Assembly (NCBI RefSeq): GCF_022869165.1
Contig: NZ_CP094929.1
Span: forward strand, 3,410,001 to 3,474,000
Direction: 5' to 3'
Source of the DNA: Sphaerochaeta associata
Lineage (GTDB): Bacteria > Spirochaetota > Spirochaetia > Sphaerochaetales > Sphaerochaetaceae
Length of the DNA stretch: 64,000 nucleotides
Shown here: one piece after another, positions 8,370 to 15,869 of the stretch
How positions within the stretch are numbered: position 1 is the first letter of the stretch
Layout of the letters: each line of letters begins with the position of its first letter
Notes under the pieces: model-generated
Database searches by the model: none
The model's input: only the letters and a program-made list of their open reading frames with translations
Told to the model about the DNA's origin: nothing
Program-made: the position numbers and the translations under genes

Positions 8370-9368
8370 TTACTTCCCGAGCAACCCATCGAACATTTCT
8401 TGACTATTTGGAATGCTGGCACCGAATTGGTCCCAAACGGGCTTCATCTTTTCAATCCAAGGAGTCTTATCGATATTTCTAATTATGGTGGCCCCATTAT
8501 CTGCTGCCTTCTGTAAGGCAGAAACATCCTGCTTTCTGAGCTCAGTATGGATGTAGGAAATGGTCTTACCAGTAAGGTTGGAAATGGTTTTCTGATCATC
8601 TGCAGACAGTCCATCATACCAATCCTTGCTGCAAACCCAAGCAGCCACAGCATAAATATGATTCAGCTCTGAATAGTATGGCGCAGCTTCGTAGAATTTC
8701 CAGGACCAATAATTCGTTGGAGTATTATCGAAGAAGTCGACAACCTTGGTTTGCATCGAAGTGAAGATCTCATTTGCAGGAATTGATACAGGAGTGGATC
8801 CAACGGATTTCCAGAGTGCAAGATGGATGGGGCTCTGGATAACACGAATTTTCTTTCCTTTCACATCATCAGGTGTATAAATTGGGAAAGAACTCATCGG
8901 ATTGCGTGCACCATTAATGGAGAATCCGATTAAATGAAAGCCTTGCTTCTCAAATTTGTCCTGCAAATAGCCGGCGAGCCATGTGGTTCCGTTGGTTGCC
9001 TCCTCATCTTCTGTAAATAAGAAGGGCATGTCGAGAATCTGCAGTTCAGGAATCCAGGATGTGAGCACACTGGTAGTGATTGAACCCAATTGGATTGAAT
9101 TCAGCTTGATACCTTCAGCGGTTTCCAATTCACCACCAAGCTGACTACTCGGGAAGATTGTGATGTCGACCCTACCATCAGTCTCAGTCCTGAGCTCGTC
9201 TGCAAAAGACTGAAAGGCAACTGCTTTCGGATGATCAACAGGCACGTCAATGTTAAACTTGCCTTTGCTTACTTTCTGAGTGGTATTTGCTTCAGCTGCA
9301 CCACCGGCGAATAGACCTTGGGCAAGCATCAGCATGCCACAAATCAAAACGATGATTGTTTTCTTCAT
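8370..9368 (-). CDS. TRAP transporter receptor (DctP family)
   Basis: 332 residues with a signal peptide (MKKTIIVLICGMLMLAQGLFAGG), then a DctP fold: the KVSKGKFNIDVPVDHPK entry strand, IFPSSQLGGELETAEG, FLFTEDEEA, and the ligand-binding segment GKKIRVIQSPIHLALWKSVGSTPV, whose Arg normally pairs with the substrate carboxylate. Start at 9368 with GGAGG at 9379-9383. First gene of the acid-sugar operon, downstream of a good promoter and an operator-like palindrome. An acidic sugar (uronate or aldonate) is the expected ligand from the enzymes beside it. Confidence 0.9.
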   Translation of the reverse strand: MKKTIIVLICGMLMLAQGLFAGGAAEANTTQKVSKGKFNIDVPVDHPKAVAFQSFADELRTETDGRVDITIFPSSQLGGELETAEGIKLNSIQLGSITTSVLTSWIPELQILDMPFLFTEDEEATNGTTWLAGYLQDKFEKQGFHLIGFSINGARNPMSSFPIYTPDDVKGKKIRVIQSPIHLALWKSVGSTPVSIPANEIFTSMQTKVVDFFDNTPTNYWSWKFYEAAPYYSELNHIYAVAAWVCSKDWYDGLSADDQKTISNLTGKTISYIHTELRKQDVSALQKAADNGATIIRNIDKTPWIEKMKPVWDQFGASIPNSQEMFDGLLGK

Positions 9369-9391
9369 AATAACATAACCTCCAGTTCTTT

Positions 9392-9411
9392 CTTGTTGGT
9401 TGTCCAACAAG
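9392..9411. promoter_or_regulatory. 20-bp operator-like palindrome at the TRAP receptor promoter
   Basis: CTTGTTGG and CCAACAAG are perfect inverted arms around TTGT. The site lies a few bases downstream of the predicted start of transcription and before the ribosome site, the position of a roadblock repressor site. Its type fits a FadR/FCD GntR regulator; the nearest candidate is the gene at 3502-4176. Confidence 0.6.
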
Positions 9412-9423
9412 TTGATTTACTTA

Positions 9424-9451
9424 ATCTTACACCAAATTTGATATCTGTCAA
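9424..9451 (-). promoter_or_regulatory. Sigma-70-type promoter of the acid-sugar operon
   Basis: On the minus strand TTGACA (9451-9446) and TAAGAT (9429-9424) are 16 bp apart, with transcription expected to begin near 9417. The next 350 bp (9452-9805) hold no convincing gene. The only structure I see there is a 14-bp perfect palindrome, TATGCGATCGCATA, at 9770-9783. Confidence 0.7.
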
Positions 9452-9805
9452 TATTTTTTTAATCTCTTTTTCTTCTCTTTTTTTTAAGAAAATTGTACTA
9501 TCCCAAAACTTGTGCTATTTGGCTCTTTCCAATTCACTTAGAGATTCTTCATTGACGCTATTCATCATCCTCAATCAATGCTATGCAATATTTCATTCAA
9601 ATGGAAAAAGGGTCACAGACAAGAAGCTCTCTATTGCCGTGAGAGAATGAAATATTACGGTTATCAGAAATAAGCCAACAAGAGCATAGTGGTCATAGGT
9701 TCTGTAACCCTGACCAAGGATGGAAAAGGTAGTATATTTTCAGCTTTATATGCTCTATTACACGGAAGTTATGCGATCGCATACTTACCCATCAATGGGG
9801 CCAAC

Positions 9806-9840
9806 TAAAAAGCCGTCACAATGTTACTTTTGCAACGGCT
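9806..9840 (-). terminator. Terminator of the transketolase/alcohol dehydrogenase operon
   Basis: On the minus strand AGCCGT pairs with ACGGCT across an 18-nt loop and is followed by TTTTTAG. It lies 12 bp after the stop of the isomerase gene. Confidence 0.55.
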
Positions 9841-9851
9841 CAATGATTTGC

Positions 9852-10670
9852 TTAGTGATAATACTTGCCGAAAGTCCCTTTCAGGAAGGCAACAGTACGT
9901 TTTGCAGCAGTATCGGGATCAGGATACGGCAGGATTTCTGCGGTAGTCCAGCCATCGTAACCGATGGACGTCAATGCTCCAAAGACTTCATCCCAGTTCA
10001 TGTGTCCGTCGCCCGGGGCATGCCGGTTGGTATCGGCGAAGTGCACATACCTGACATACTCCTTGTTGCGGATGAAGCTCTCTCCGATTTTGTCATCCTC
10101 GATGTTCATGTGAAAGACATCGGGCATCATGACAAAGTTCTTGCGATTGAGCTGCCTCAACATCGCAGTACATTCATCAAGGTTGTTGATGAAGTCGATC
10201 TCATAGCGGTTCACCGGCTCCAGGATCAACTCGACCCCGCGCTTCTCGGCGTGGTCGGCAACCTTATGGGCCATATCCAAAAAGAGCCGTTCAACCAAGG
10301 CTTTATCGCGTCCGGCGTAAGGCCCGCGGGTCCGCCCGATATTGACCAAACCTCCGAATTCACCGGCAAGGTCTATGAATTCACAGAACGTCTTGTAGAG
10401 TTCCGCCCTATTTTCCTTATTCTCATCGGTGAAATGAAGGCCGCGGGCGGCGAACACCTGACCCGAGGAGATTGCGCTTACTTCCAAGTGGTTCTCTCGA
10501 AGCCATTGCTTGAGCTCTTGTGTATTCACCTCATCAGGATTCTTCAGGGCGAGCTCCACACCGTCGTACCCGAGCTCATGGGCCTTGATGATTGACTCTT
10601 TGACTCCCCTGAACACAACAAATGCATTGGGCATCGCCTCCTTGGAGGCAATGGCTACCGCTAATTTCAT
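9852..10670 (-). CDS. Sugar phosphate isomerase/epimerase family TIM-barrel protein
   Basis: 272 residues of the AP-endonuclease-2/xylose-isomerase-like family. Metal-site motifs are visible in order: GYDGVELAL, ILEPVNRYE (Glu), MPDVFHMNIED (Asp, His), VHFADTNRHAPGDGHMNW (His, Asp, His) and TAEILP (Glu). The family includes hydroxypyruvate isomerase, tagatose 3-epimerase and inosose enzymes, so a keto-sugar or keto-acid is likely but not identified. GGGAG lies 10 bases before the start. Last gene of the transketolase operon, after a 66-bp gap that contains an imperfect GC-rich hairpin (about 10704-10730). Confidence 0.82.
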   Translation of the reverse strand: MKLAVAIASKEAMPNAFVVFRGVKESIIKAHELGYDGVELALKNPDEVNTQELKQWLRENHLEVSAISSGQVFAARGLHFTDENKENRAELYKTFCEFIDLAGEFGGLVNIGRTRGPYAGRDKALVERLFLDMAHKVADHAEKRGVELILEPVNRYEIDFINNLDECTAMLRQLNRKNFVMMPDVFHMNIEDDKIGESFIRNKEYVRYVHFADTNRHAPGDGHMNWDEVFGALTSIGYDGWTTAEILPYPDPDTAAKRTVAFLKGTFGKYYH

Positions 10671-10736
10671 AGTTTTACTTCTCCCTTATCGACAGAAGCA
10701 GGACACCGATGGGCGCCCTGCTTCCAGGAAACAACC

Positions 10737-12014
10737 TTACATCTCCTTGATCAGGGAGAGGTCTCCAGAGGCGGCTGCACGGAGCAGCGGCCCCATGTAG
10801 ACGTCCACATCACCGCTGGTCATCGGCACGGGCATGTTCTTCAGCTTCATCTCAAGCTGGGGGTCCTTGGCTGCAGAGAGAGCCCGCTCGATATGGGCAT
10901 CGGTGAAGCCCTTCAAGTCGCTAAGCTTGGAAGGAGCCTTGATGGACTTGCTGAAGGCGATCATTGCATCGGCTACCGCCAAAGCAAGTTCACGGCCTTC
11001 CAGGCTCTCAACAGAGGAGCCGAAACCGAAGGAGGAGAAGATGGAACCAACAACCTTCAACTGCTTCTGGATGGCCTTGCTGTAGAGCACAGCGTAGTAC
11101 GGGTTCATGATGCCGCAGGCTGTGCCGTGACTGACGATGTCAACGAGGGAGAAGCTGGTCAGGTGGGCGCCGCTGGTTCCGCCGATCATGATGGCGTAGC
11201 CGCCGAGGTCGGTGGCAAGACCGATGGCCTCACGGGCCTTTACATTCTTCGGGTCGTCAACCAAGACCTTTGCATACTCTGCAACCAGACTGATGGCGCA
11301 TTCGGCGATCTGCTTTGCCTTCTCATAGGTTGCTTCCTTGGCACCGCAGAACACCTCGAAGGTGTGGGCGATGGCATCCAGTGCTCCGTCGATGGTGACC
11401 GAGATCGGCATGGAGACGGTGGTCTCGTAGTCGAACAGACCTACGGTGGGAACCAATGCATTGTCGACGATCAGCTTCTTCTGGCCGACCACCGGATCGG
11501 TGATGTTGGAATACTTGGTCAGATGGGCGCCGCTGGAGGCGGAAGTCTGCACGGCGATTACGGGAATCAAGGTGGTGTTGGTCTTTGCAAGAGCATCAGT
11601 TATCACATTGGTTCCGAAGTAGTGGTCGATTTCAGGGGTTACCTTGGCGCCCAGCGCGGCCAGGGCGTTGGCAGCCTTCACGGCATCGATTGCCGAACCG
11701 CCGCCGATGACAACAATGCTGTCCGGCTTGGTATGCAGAATATAGGACTCGAGTCGATAGACGTCCTCACGGGGGGCATTGGGCTTGGCATCGGGGGCGA
11801 TGACATTGCCGGCAAGCTCGACACCGGAGCCCTGCAGGTAGGAAACAACACGATCGGCAACAGGCTTCATATAGGTGGTGTTGCTGACCACCAGTGCACG
11901 CTTGCCGAAAGCTGCAGCAAGAGGTCCTACCTGGTCAAGGACACCCAGACCATGGACATAAGAGTCCCCTTTCCACTCTTTCAGAAGTTCATACGCACGT
12001 TTCATTTGATCCAT
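10737..12014 (-). CDS. Iron-containing alcohol dehydrogenase
   Basis: 425 residues, group III Fe-ADH. NAD-binding segment VVIGGGSAIDAVKAAN; metal ligands Asp and His in IDGALDAIAHTFE, His in GTSGAHLTSFSL and His in DIVSHGTACGIMNP. It should reduce or oxidise a short aldehyde, ketone or polyol with NAD(P). AAGGAG lies 8 bases before ATG 12014. It follows the split transketolase by 12 bp and precedes an isomerase, suggesting that it reduces a glycolaldehyde- or ketose-type product of the transketolase; that assignment is inference. Confidence 0.85.
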   Translation of the reverse strand: MDQMKRAYELLKEWKGDSYVHGLGVLDQVGPLAAAFGKRALVVSNTTYMKPVADRVVSYLQGSGVELAGNVIAPDAKPNAPREDVYRLESYILHTKPDSIVVIGGGSAIDAVKAANALAALGAKVTPEIDHYFGTNVITDALAKTNTTLIPVIAVQTSASSGAHLTKYSNITDPVVGQKKLIVDNALVPTVGLFDYETTVSMPISVTIDGALDAIAHTFEVFCGAKEATYEKAKQIAECAISLVAEYAKVLVDDPKNVKAREAIGLATDLGGYAIMIGGTSGAHLTSFSLVDIVSHGTACGIMNPYYAVLYSKAIQKQLKVVGSIFSSFGFGSSVESLEGRELALAVADAMIAFSKSIKAPSKLSDLKGFTDAHIERALSAAKDPQLEMKLKNMPVPMTSGDVDVYMGPLLRAAASGDLSLIKEM

Positions 12015-12026
12015 TATTCATTCTCC

Positions 12027-12944
12027 TTATTTGCAGAGTGCTTTTGCACGGTTTGCAATGTTCTCTGCGCTGATTCCATACTTTGCCAAGAGCGGCTCGT
12101 AAGGGCCGGACTCGGTAAACATATCTTCAATACCTATTGCATCAAATTTACAGGAAATTCCCTGTTTCATAAAGGCCTCGCTGACAACACCTGCGAAACC
12201 ACCGGCCAGCACATGCTCTTCGATGCAGAGCAACTTTCCGGTTTTTGCCACACTCTGTGCAAGCGGAGCAACATCGAACGGCTTCACTACAGGAACGCTG
12301 AGAACCTCGGCCCTGATGCCGTCCTTGGCGAGCAAGGCAGCGGCTTCCACGGCAAAACTGGCGGTGATGCCGTTTGCGGCAATGGTTACATCGGTTCCTT
12401 CTACTGCCCGGACAGTTCCGATGGTCTTGGCTGCAGGAAGGTCGGGCATGGCGTTTCGGTTGAGCCTGATGTAGACCGGTCCTTTCTGGGTCAGGGCATA
12501 CTCAAGGGCTTGTTCAGCCTGCGCACTGTCGGAGGGGACGATCACCTGCATGTTCGGCAGGGCCCGCATGATGGCGATGTCGGTGATGGACTGGTGACTT
12601 GCACCATCGAAGGAGTCGGACAGGCCGCCGTACGCGCCTGCGATGATCACCGGAAGGTTGTTGTAGCAGATGGTATTGCGAATCTGGTCGGTCGCCTTGA
12701 GGGCAAGGAAGATTGCAAAGGCATTTACCACCGGGTGATACCCCGCAGTAGCCATACCGGCTGCAATGTCCACCATGTTGGCTTCGGCAACCCCTACGTT
12801 GAAGAAGCGGTCAGGGAAGGCCTTGCCGAACAAGGCACTCTTGGTGGAGGAGGATACATCGGCATCCAATACCACCAACTCGGGATGGGTAGCGCCCAGC
12901 TCGGCAAGCTTCTTGCCGAAGGCATCTCGCATGGCAATGCTCAT
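12027..12944 (-). CDS. Transketolase-like protein, C-terminal (pyrimidine-binding) subunit
   Basis: 305 residues covering the Pyr and C-terminal domains of a transketolase: VGVAEANMVDIAAGMATAGYHPVV carries the catalytic Glu that activates thiamine diphosphate, GLSDSFDGASHQSITDIAIMR follows, and the C-terminal domain ends with a YEPLLAKYGIS segment. Its ATG overlaps the stop of the N-terminal subunit (ATGA), with AAGGAGG seven bases before. Together they form a heteromeric transketolase. Split enzymes of this type often act on unusual ketose donors rather than in the core pentose phosphate path. Confidence 0.88.
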   Translation of the reverse strand: MSIAMRDAFGKKLAELGATHPELVVLDADVSSSTKSALFGKAFPDRFFNVGVAEANMVDIAAGMATAGYHPVVNAFAIFLALKATDQIRNTICYNNLPVIIAGAYGGLSDSFDGASHQSITDIAIMRALPNMQVIVPSDSAQAEQALEYALTQKGPVYIRLNRNAMPDLPAAKTIGTVRAVEGTDVTIAANGITASFAVEAAALLAKDGIRAEVLSVPVVKPFDVAPLAQSVAKTGKLLCIEEHVLAGGFAGVVSEAFMKQGISCKFDAIGIEDMFTESGPYEPLLAKYGISAENIANRAKALCK

Positions 12945-13831
12945 AGTGCAGCCTCCTTCTTGCTCAAATCGGAATTCAATTCTTCGATACCCTTTGCATA
13001 AGAGTCGTCATCGATGACCGCCCCGTGCCAGGTATTCTTCCCTTCGGTGAAGGAAACACCCTTGCCCTTGATGGTGTCGTAGATGACGGCCTTCGGCCAG
13101 ACATCGTCGCCGTCCATCCAAGCGAACGAGTCAAGGATTTCCTGTGTATCGTGACCGTTGTAAGCCTTGGGGGCAACGTTCCAGCCGAATGACTTCAGCT
13201 TCTCGGCAAGCGGTCCGAGGGGCATGATCTCGTCCACGGTTCCATCGAGCTGAACCTTGTTGTAGTCGATCATCAGAACAAAGTGCTCAGGCTTGAACTT
13301 GGCTGCACTCATGATGGCTTCCCAGCTCTGACCCTCGTTGAGACATCCCTCTCCGCTGATCACGTAGGTCCACCAACTCTTCTTGGAAAGTTTTGCCGCC
13401 ATCGCCATACCGAGGCCCACAGAAAGCCCATGGCCCAGAGCTCCGGTGGACATGTCCACACCCGGGAGCTTGTTCATGCATGGATGACCCTGCAGACGCG
13501 AGTCAAGCTTGCGGAACGATGAGAGTTCCTCGACAGGGAAGAACCCGCGGTGAGCAAGAATCGTATAGAGATTCATCGACGCATGGCCTTTGGAAAGGAT
13601 GATTCGGTCGCGGTCCTCCCAATGGGGATTGGCTGGGTCGATTGAAATGCGATTGAAGTAGAGAGCGGTGGTCAGCTCCGCACTGGATGCCGCCCCACCC
13701 CAATGGCCGGTTCCCCTGTCGTGCAGGGTATCGAACATTACGGTCCTGAAATATGCTGCCAAGGCGGAAAGTTCTTGTGCATTGAACGTTCGGTCCGGTT
13801 GGGAGAGCAACTCCTTGATACGTTTACTCAT
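12941..13831 (-). CDS. Transketolase-like protein, N-terminal (ThDP-binding) subunit
   Basis: 296 residues with RIILSKGHASMNLYTILAHRG, GALGHGLSVGLGMA and the thiamine diphosphate motif. The motif reads GEG (in ISGEGCLNEGQSWEA) instead of the usual GDG, with the matching Asn in DYNKVQLDG present; Glu can plausibly hold the Mg ion, but this is a deviation. Two half proteins replace one chain of about 660 residues. Start at ATG 13831 with AAGGAG 8 bases before. First gene of an operon driven by the promoter at 13910-13938 with a GntR-type operator over the transcription start. Confidence 0.88.
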   Translation of the reverse strand: MSKRIKELLSQPDRTFNAQELSALAAYFRTVMFDTLHDRGTGHWGGAASSAELTTALYFNRISIDPANPHWEDRDRIILSKGHASMNLYTILAHRGFFPVEELSSFRKLDSRLQGHPCMNKLPGVDMSTGALGHGLSVGLGMAMAAKLSKKSWWTYVISGEGCLNEGQSWEAIMSAAKFKPEHFVLMIDYNKVQLDGTVDEIMPLGPLAEKLKSFGWNVAPKAYNGHDTQEILDSFAWMDGDDVWPKAVIYDTIKGKGVSFTEGKNTWHGAVIDDDSYAKGIEELNSDLSKKEAAL

Positions 13832-13890
13832 CTAGGAAACTCCTTGTTTTGTACAGATTCCGGCGTACGATACACCGTAACGAATCTGTA

Positions 13891-13907
13891 TTGTGTACTG
13901 TATACAA
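13891..13907. promoter_or_regulatory. GntR operator at the transketolase promoter
   Basis: TTGTGTAC-T-GTATACAA is a 17-bp inverted repeat with one mismatch between arms. It overlaps the expected transcription start of the transketolase operon. The TGTATACA core recurs at 14137, 22649, 22678 and 26599. Confidence 0.65.
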
Positions 13908-13909
13908 TA

Positions 13910-13938
13910 TAGATACCATGGAGAGAGAATCTTGTCAA
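13910..13938 (-). promoter_or_regulatory. Sigma-70-type promoter of the transketolase operon
   Basis: Minus-strand TTGACA (13938-13933) and TATCTA (13915-13910) are separated by 17 bp. The GntR operator lies immediately downstream. Confidence 0.65.
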
Positions 13939-14070
13939 AGGGATTCTTGTACATATCAATATTTTTACAGAAAATACAGCGCAATCTATGCGTATCTCAC
14001 AATAAAGCAGGAATAATGGCAACCTGGGAGGGCCAATGGCAGTGAGGAGTTTTTTTGTACACAATTATCA

Positions 14071-14099
14071 TTGACGAACTACACTTTTCCTTTTACAGT
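14071..14099 (+). promoter_or_regulatory. Promoter of the divergent GntR gene
   Basis: TTGACG (14071-14076) and TACAGT (14094-14099) are 17 bp apart. TTGTACACAA at 14055-14064, just upstream, resembles half of the GntR operator. Confidence 0.5.
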
Positions 14100-14127
14100 T
14101 ATTGGAGAGTAGTTAAGGAGACATCAC

Positions 14128-14778
14128 ATGCCCAAATGTATACAAAACAGCCTATCCGACCAAGTTTATACGATGCTCAAGGACCAGATTTTGTCCGGAC
14201 AGCTGAAGGGAGGCATGAAGATTCCCGAGGAATCATTGGCTGAGCAGTTCGGGGTTTCACGAACGCCCATCCGTGAGGCCATCAGACGCTTGGCCGAGTA
14301 CGGCTTGATCACCATCAAGCCCAGGAGCCATGCAACCGTCTCATTAATTTCCGAGCAGGAAGCCAGCGACATAGCAAAGGTTCGTGTCACCTTGGAGCAG
14401 CTTGCCATCGATTCCATCGATGAAGCCTCCTATACCAAGAACGTAAAGGAACTCTCTCGCTATGCCGCCGATTGCCAGTATGCCATGGGCATCGGAGACA
14501 GGGCGACTGTTTTCGAACAGGACAGCCTGTTTCATCTCGCCTTGATCCGATCCTCGGGAAACAGCGCCCTGATCAGCATCTGCGAACGCCTGGATGCAAA
14601 AATACAGCAGCTGAGAATCGCCCAGAACCTGCCTGAGGATGAACTGTCCTACTACCTTGGTCAGCACGCCCAAATGATGACGTTACTCAAGAACGGGGAG
14701 AAAGAGGCTTGCAAACGCCTGCTGTATGAACATATCACCCACGATTTGACCAGCCATGTCGGGAGCCGGCAGGCATGA
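14128..14778 (+). CDS. GntR-family (FCD) regulator, likely controller of the catabolic island
   Basis: 216 residues: winged helix (EESLAEQFGVSRTPIREAIRRLAEYGLITIKPRSHATVS) and an FCD ligand domain (FEQDSLFHLALIRSSGN, YLGQHAQMM, LLYEHITHDL with the expected acid/His metal ligands). AAGGAG lies 7 bases before ATG 14128. A TGTATACA palindrome occurs at 14137-14144, inside its own fourth to sixth codons, suggesting autoregulation. It is divergent from the transketolase operon and its stop overlaps the DUF362 start. Matching operators occur before the PdxA and cyclase genes, so I infer that it represses all three units. Confidence 0.87.
   Translation: MPKCIQNSLSDQVYTMLKDQILSGQLKGGMKIPEESLAEQFGVSRTPIREAIRRLAEYGLITIKPRSHATVSLISEQEASDIAKVRVTLEQLAIDSIDEASYTKNVKELSRYAADCQYAMGIGDRATVFEQDSLFHLALIRSSGNSALISICERLDAKIQQLRIAQNLPEDELSYYLGQHAQMMTLLKNGEKEACKRLLYEHITHDLTSHVGSRQA
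14137..14144. promoter_or_regulatory. TGTATACA palindrome inside the start of the GntR gene
   Basis: An 8-bp perfect palindrome identical to the core of the operators at 13891, 22647 and 26597, nine bases after the A of the start codon. Repressor bound here would block elongation of its own message. Confidence 0.45.
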
Positions 14779-15869
14779 CAAAAGAAGAAATTATCATCAC
14801 CTACGGGTCGGATGCTTCAATGATGACAAAGGCTCTCCTGAAACGTATCGACATCGAGAAGCTTCTTCCTGACAAGCAAGCCACCATTGCCCTCAAACCC
14901 AACCTCGTTGTTGCAGTAACGGCGGACAGCGGGGCTACGACCCATCCCGAGATTGTGGTTGCCATTATCGAGCACCTCCAAGGCCTGGGGTATAAAAATC
15001 TAAGCATCGTCGAAAGTGCCTGGGTTGGTGATTCCACCAAGGAAGGATTTCGAGTAAACGGCTACAACCAGATCAGCAAACACTACAAGGTGCCTTTGGT
15101 GGATGTGAAGGACGATGAGTATGTCAAGAAAACAGTTGACGGCATTACCATGGAGGTCAGCAAAACCATCCTGGAGACCGACTTTCTCATCAGTCTTCCC
15201 GTTCTGAAGGGACACTGTCAGACAGCGATGACCTGCGCGCTTAAGAACATGAAGGGAGTTCTCTCCGATCGTTCCAAACGACTCTTCCATACGCTGGGTT
15301 TGAACCGCCCCATAGCTGCGTTGAACAAGGTCAGGGCCGCCGACCTGGTCATTGTGGACAGCCTCAACGGCGACCTTGACTTCGAGGAAGGAGGCAATCC
15401 TGTTGAGACGAACCGGATGTTCGCCTGCCGCGACAGTGTGTTGTGTGATAGCTTTGGAGCAAGCCTGATGGGCTTTGAGACCAAGGATATCCCCTATATC
15501 GAGCTGGCACAGCAGCTGGGAGTTGGGTCTGCCGATCTTTCACAGGCTGTCATGGTCCAGCTCAATGAGCCGAGTGACGAGCTTCCTTCAAGACCAAGTG
15601 GAAGGGCCTCCTACCTTGGCAGGTTCACCGAGCCCGACAGTGCATGCTCAGCATGTTACGGGAATCTCATTCATGCCCTCAAGCGCCTGGACGAGGTGGA
15701 CCGCCTCAAGGATGTGAAGCAGCAGATCTGCATCGGCCAGGGCTACAAGGGTAAAAGCGATCCATCCAAGGTCGGAGTGGGAATCTGCACGAGAGGACTC
15801 GGGAAAAGCCTCCCGGGTTGTCCCCCGAAGGCTATTGATATGATTCGTTTCATCAAGGAGTTAGAGTAG
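14775..15869 (+). CDS. DUF362 family protein with four candidate Fe-S cysteines
   Basis: 364 residues. The DUF362 core is seen in IALKPNLV, the middle LKGHCQTAMTCALKNMKGVLSDRSK segment and VIVDSLNGDLDFEEGGNPV. The C-terminal part has CSACYGN, GICTRG and PGCPP, spaced like ligands of an iron-sulfur cluster. The biochemical role of DUF362 proteins is unsettled; some are linked to redox or cofactor chemistry. It is co-transcribed with the GntR regulator (ATGA overlap) rather than with the enzymes, and its 3' end overlaps the convergent aldo/keto reductase by nine bases. Confidence 0.8.
   Translation: MTKEEIIITYGSDASMMTKALLKRIDIEKLLPDKQATIALKPNLVVAVTADSGATTHPEIVVAIIEHLQGLGYKNLSIVESAWVGDSTKEGFRVNGYNQISKHYKVPLVDVKDDEYVKKTVDGITMEVSKTILETDFLISLPVLKGHCQTAMTCALKNMKGVLSDRSKRLFHTLGLNRPIAALNKVRAADLVIVDSLNGDLDFEEGGNPVETNRMFACRDSVLCDSFGASLMGFETKDIPYIELAQQLGVGSADLSQAVMVQLNEPSDELPSRPSGRASYLGRFTEPDSACSACYGNLIHALKRLDEVDRLKDVKQQICIGQGYKGKSDPSKVGVGICTRGLGKSLPGCPPKAIDMIRFIKELE

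Noticed and set aside
9770-9783. Perfect palindrome TATGCGATCGCATA as an operator
   Set aside because: It sits between a terminator and a promoter pointing away, with no promoter beside it; a single copy gives no support for function.
9720-10595. 291-codon plus-strand frame after the acid-sugar promoter
   Set aside because: Most of it is antisense to the isomerase gene at 9852-10670, and its 5' part shows no coding character.
10893-13001. 702-codon open frame on the plus strand
   Set aside because: Antisense to the alcohol dehydrogenase and transketolase genes, whose motifs are all intact; low-complexity, Gly/His-rich translation with no recognisable domain.
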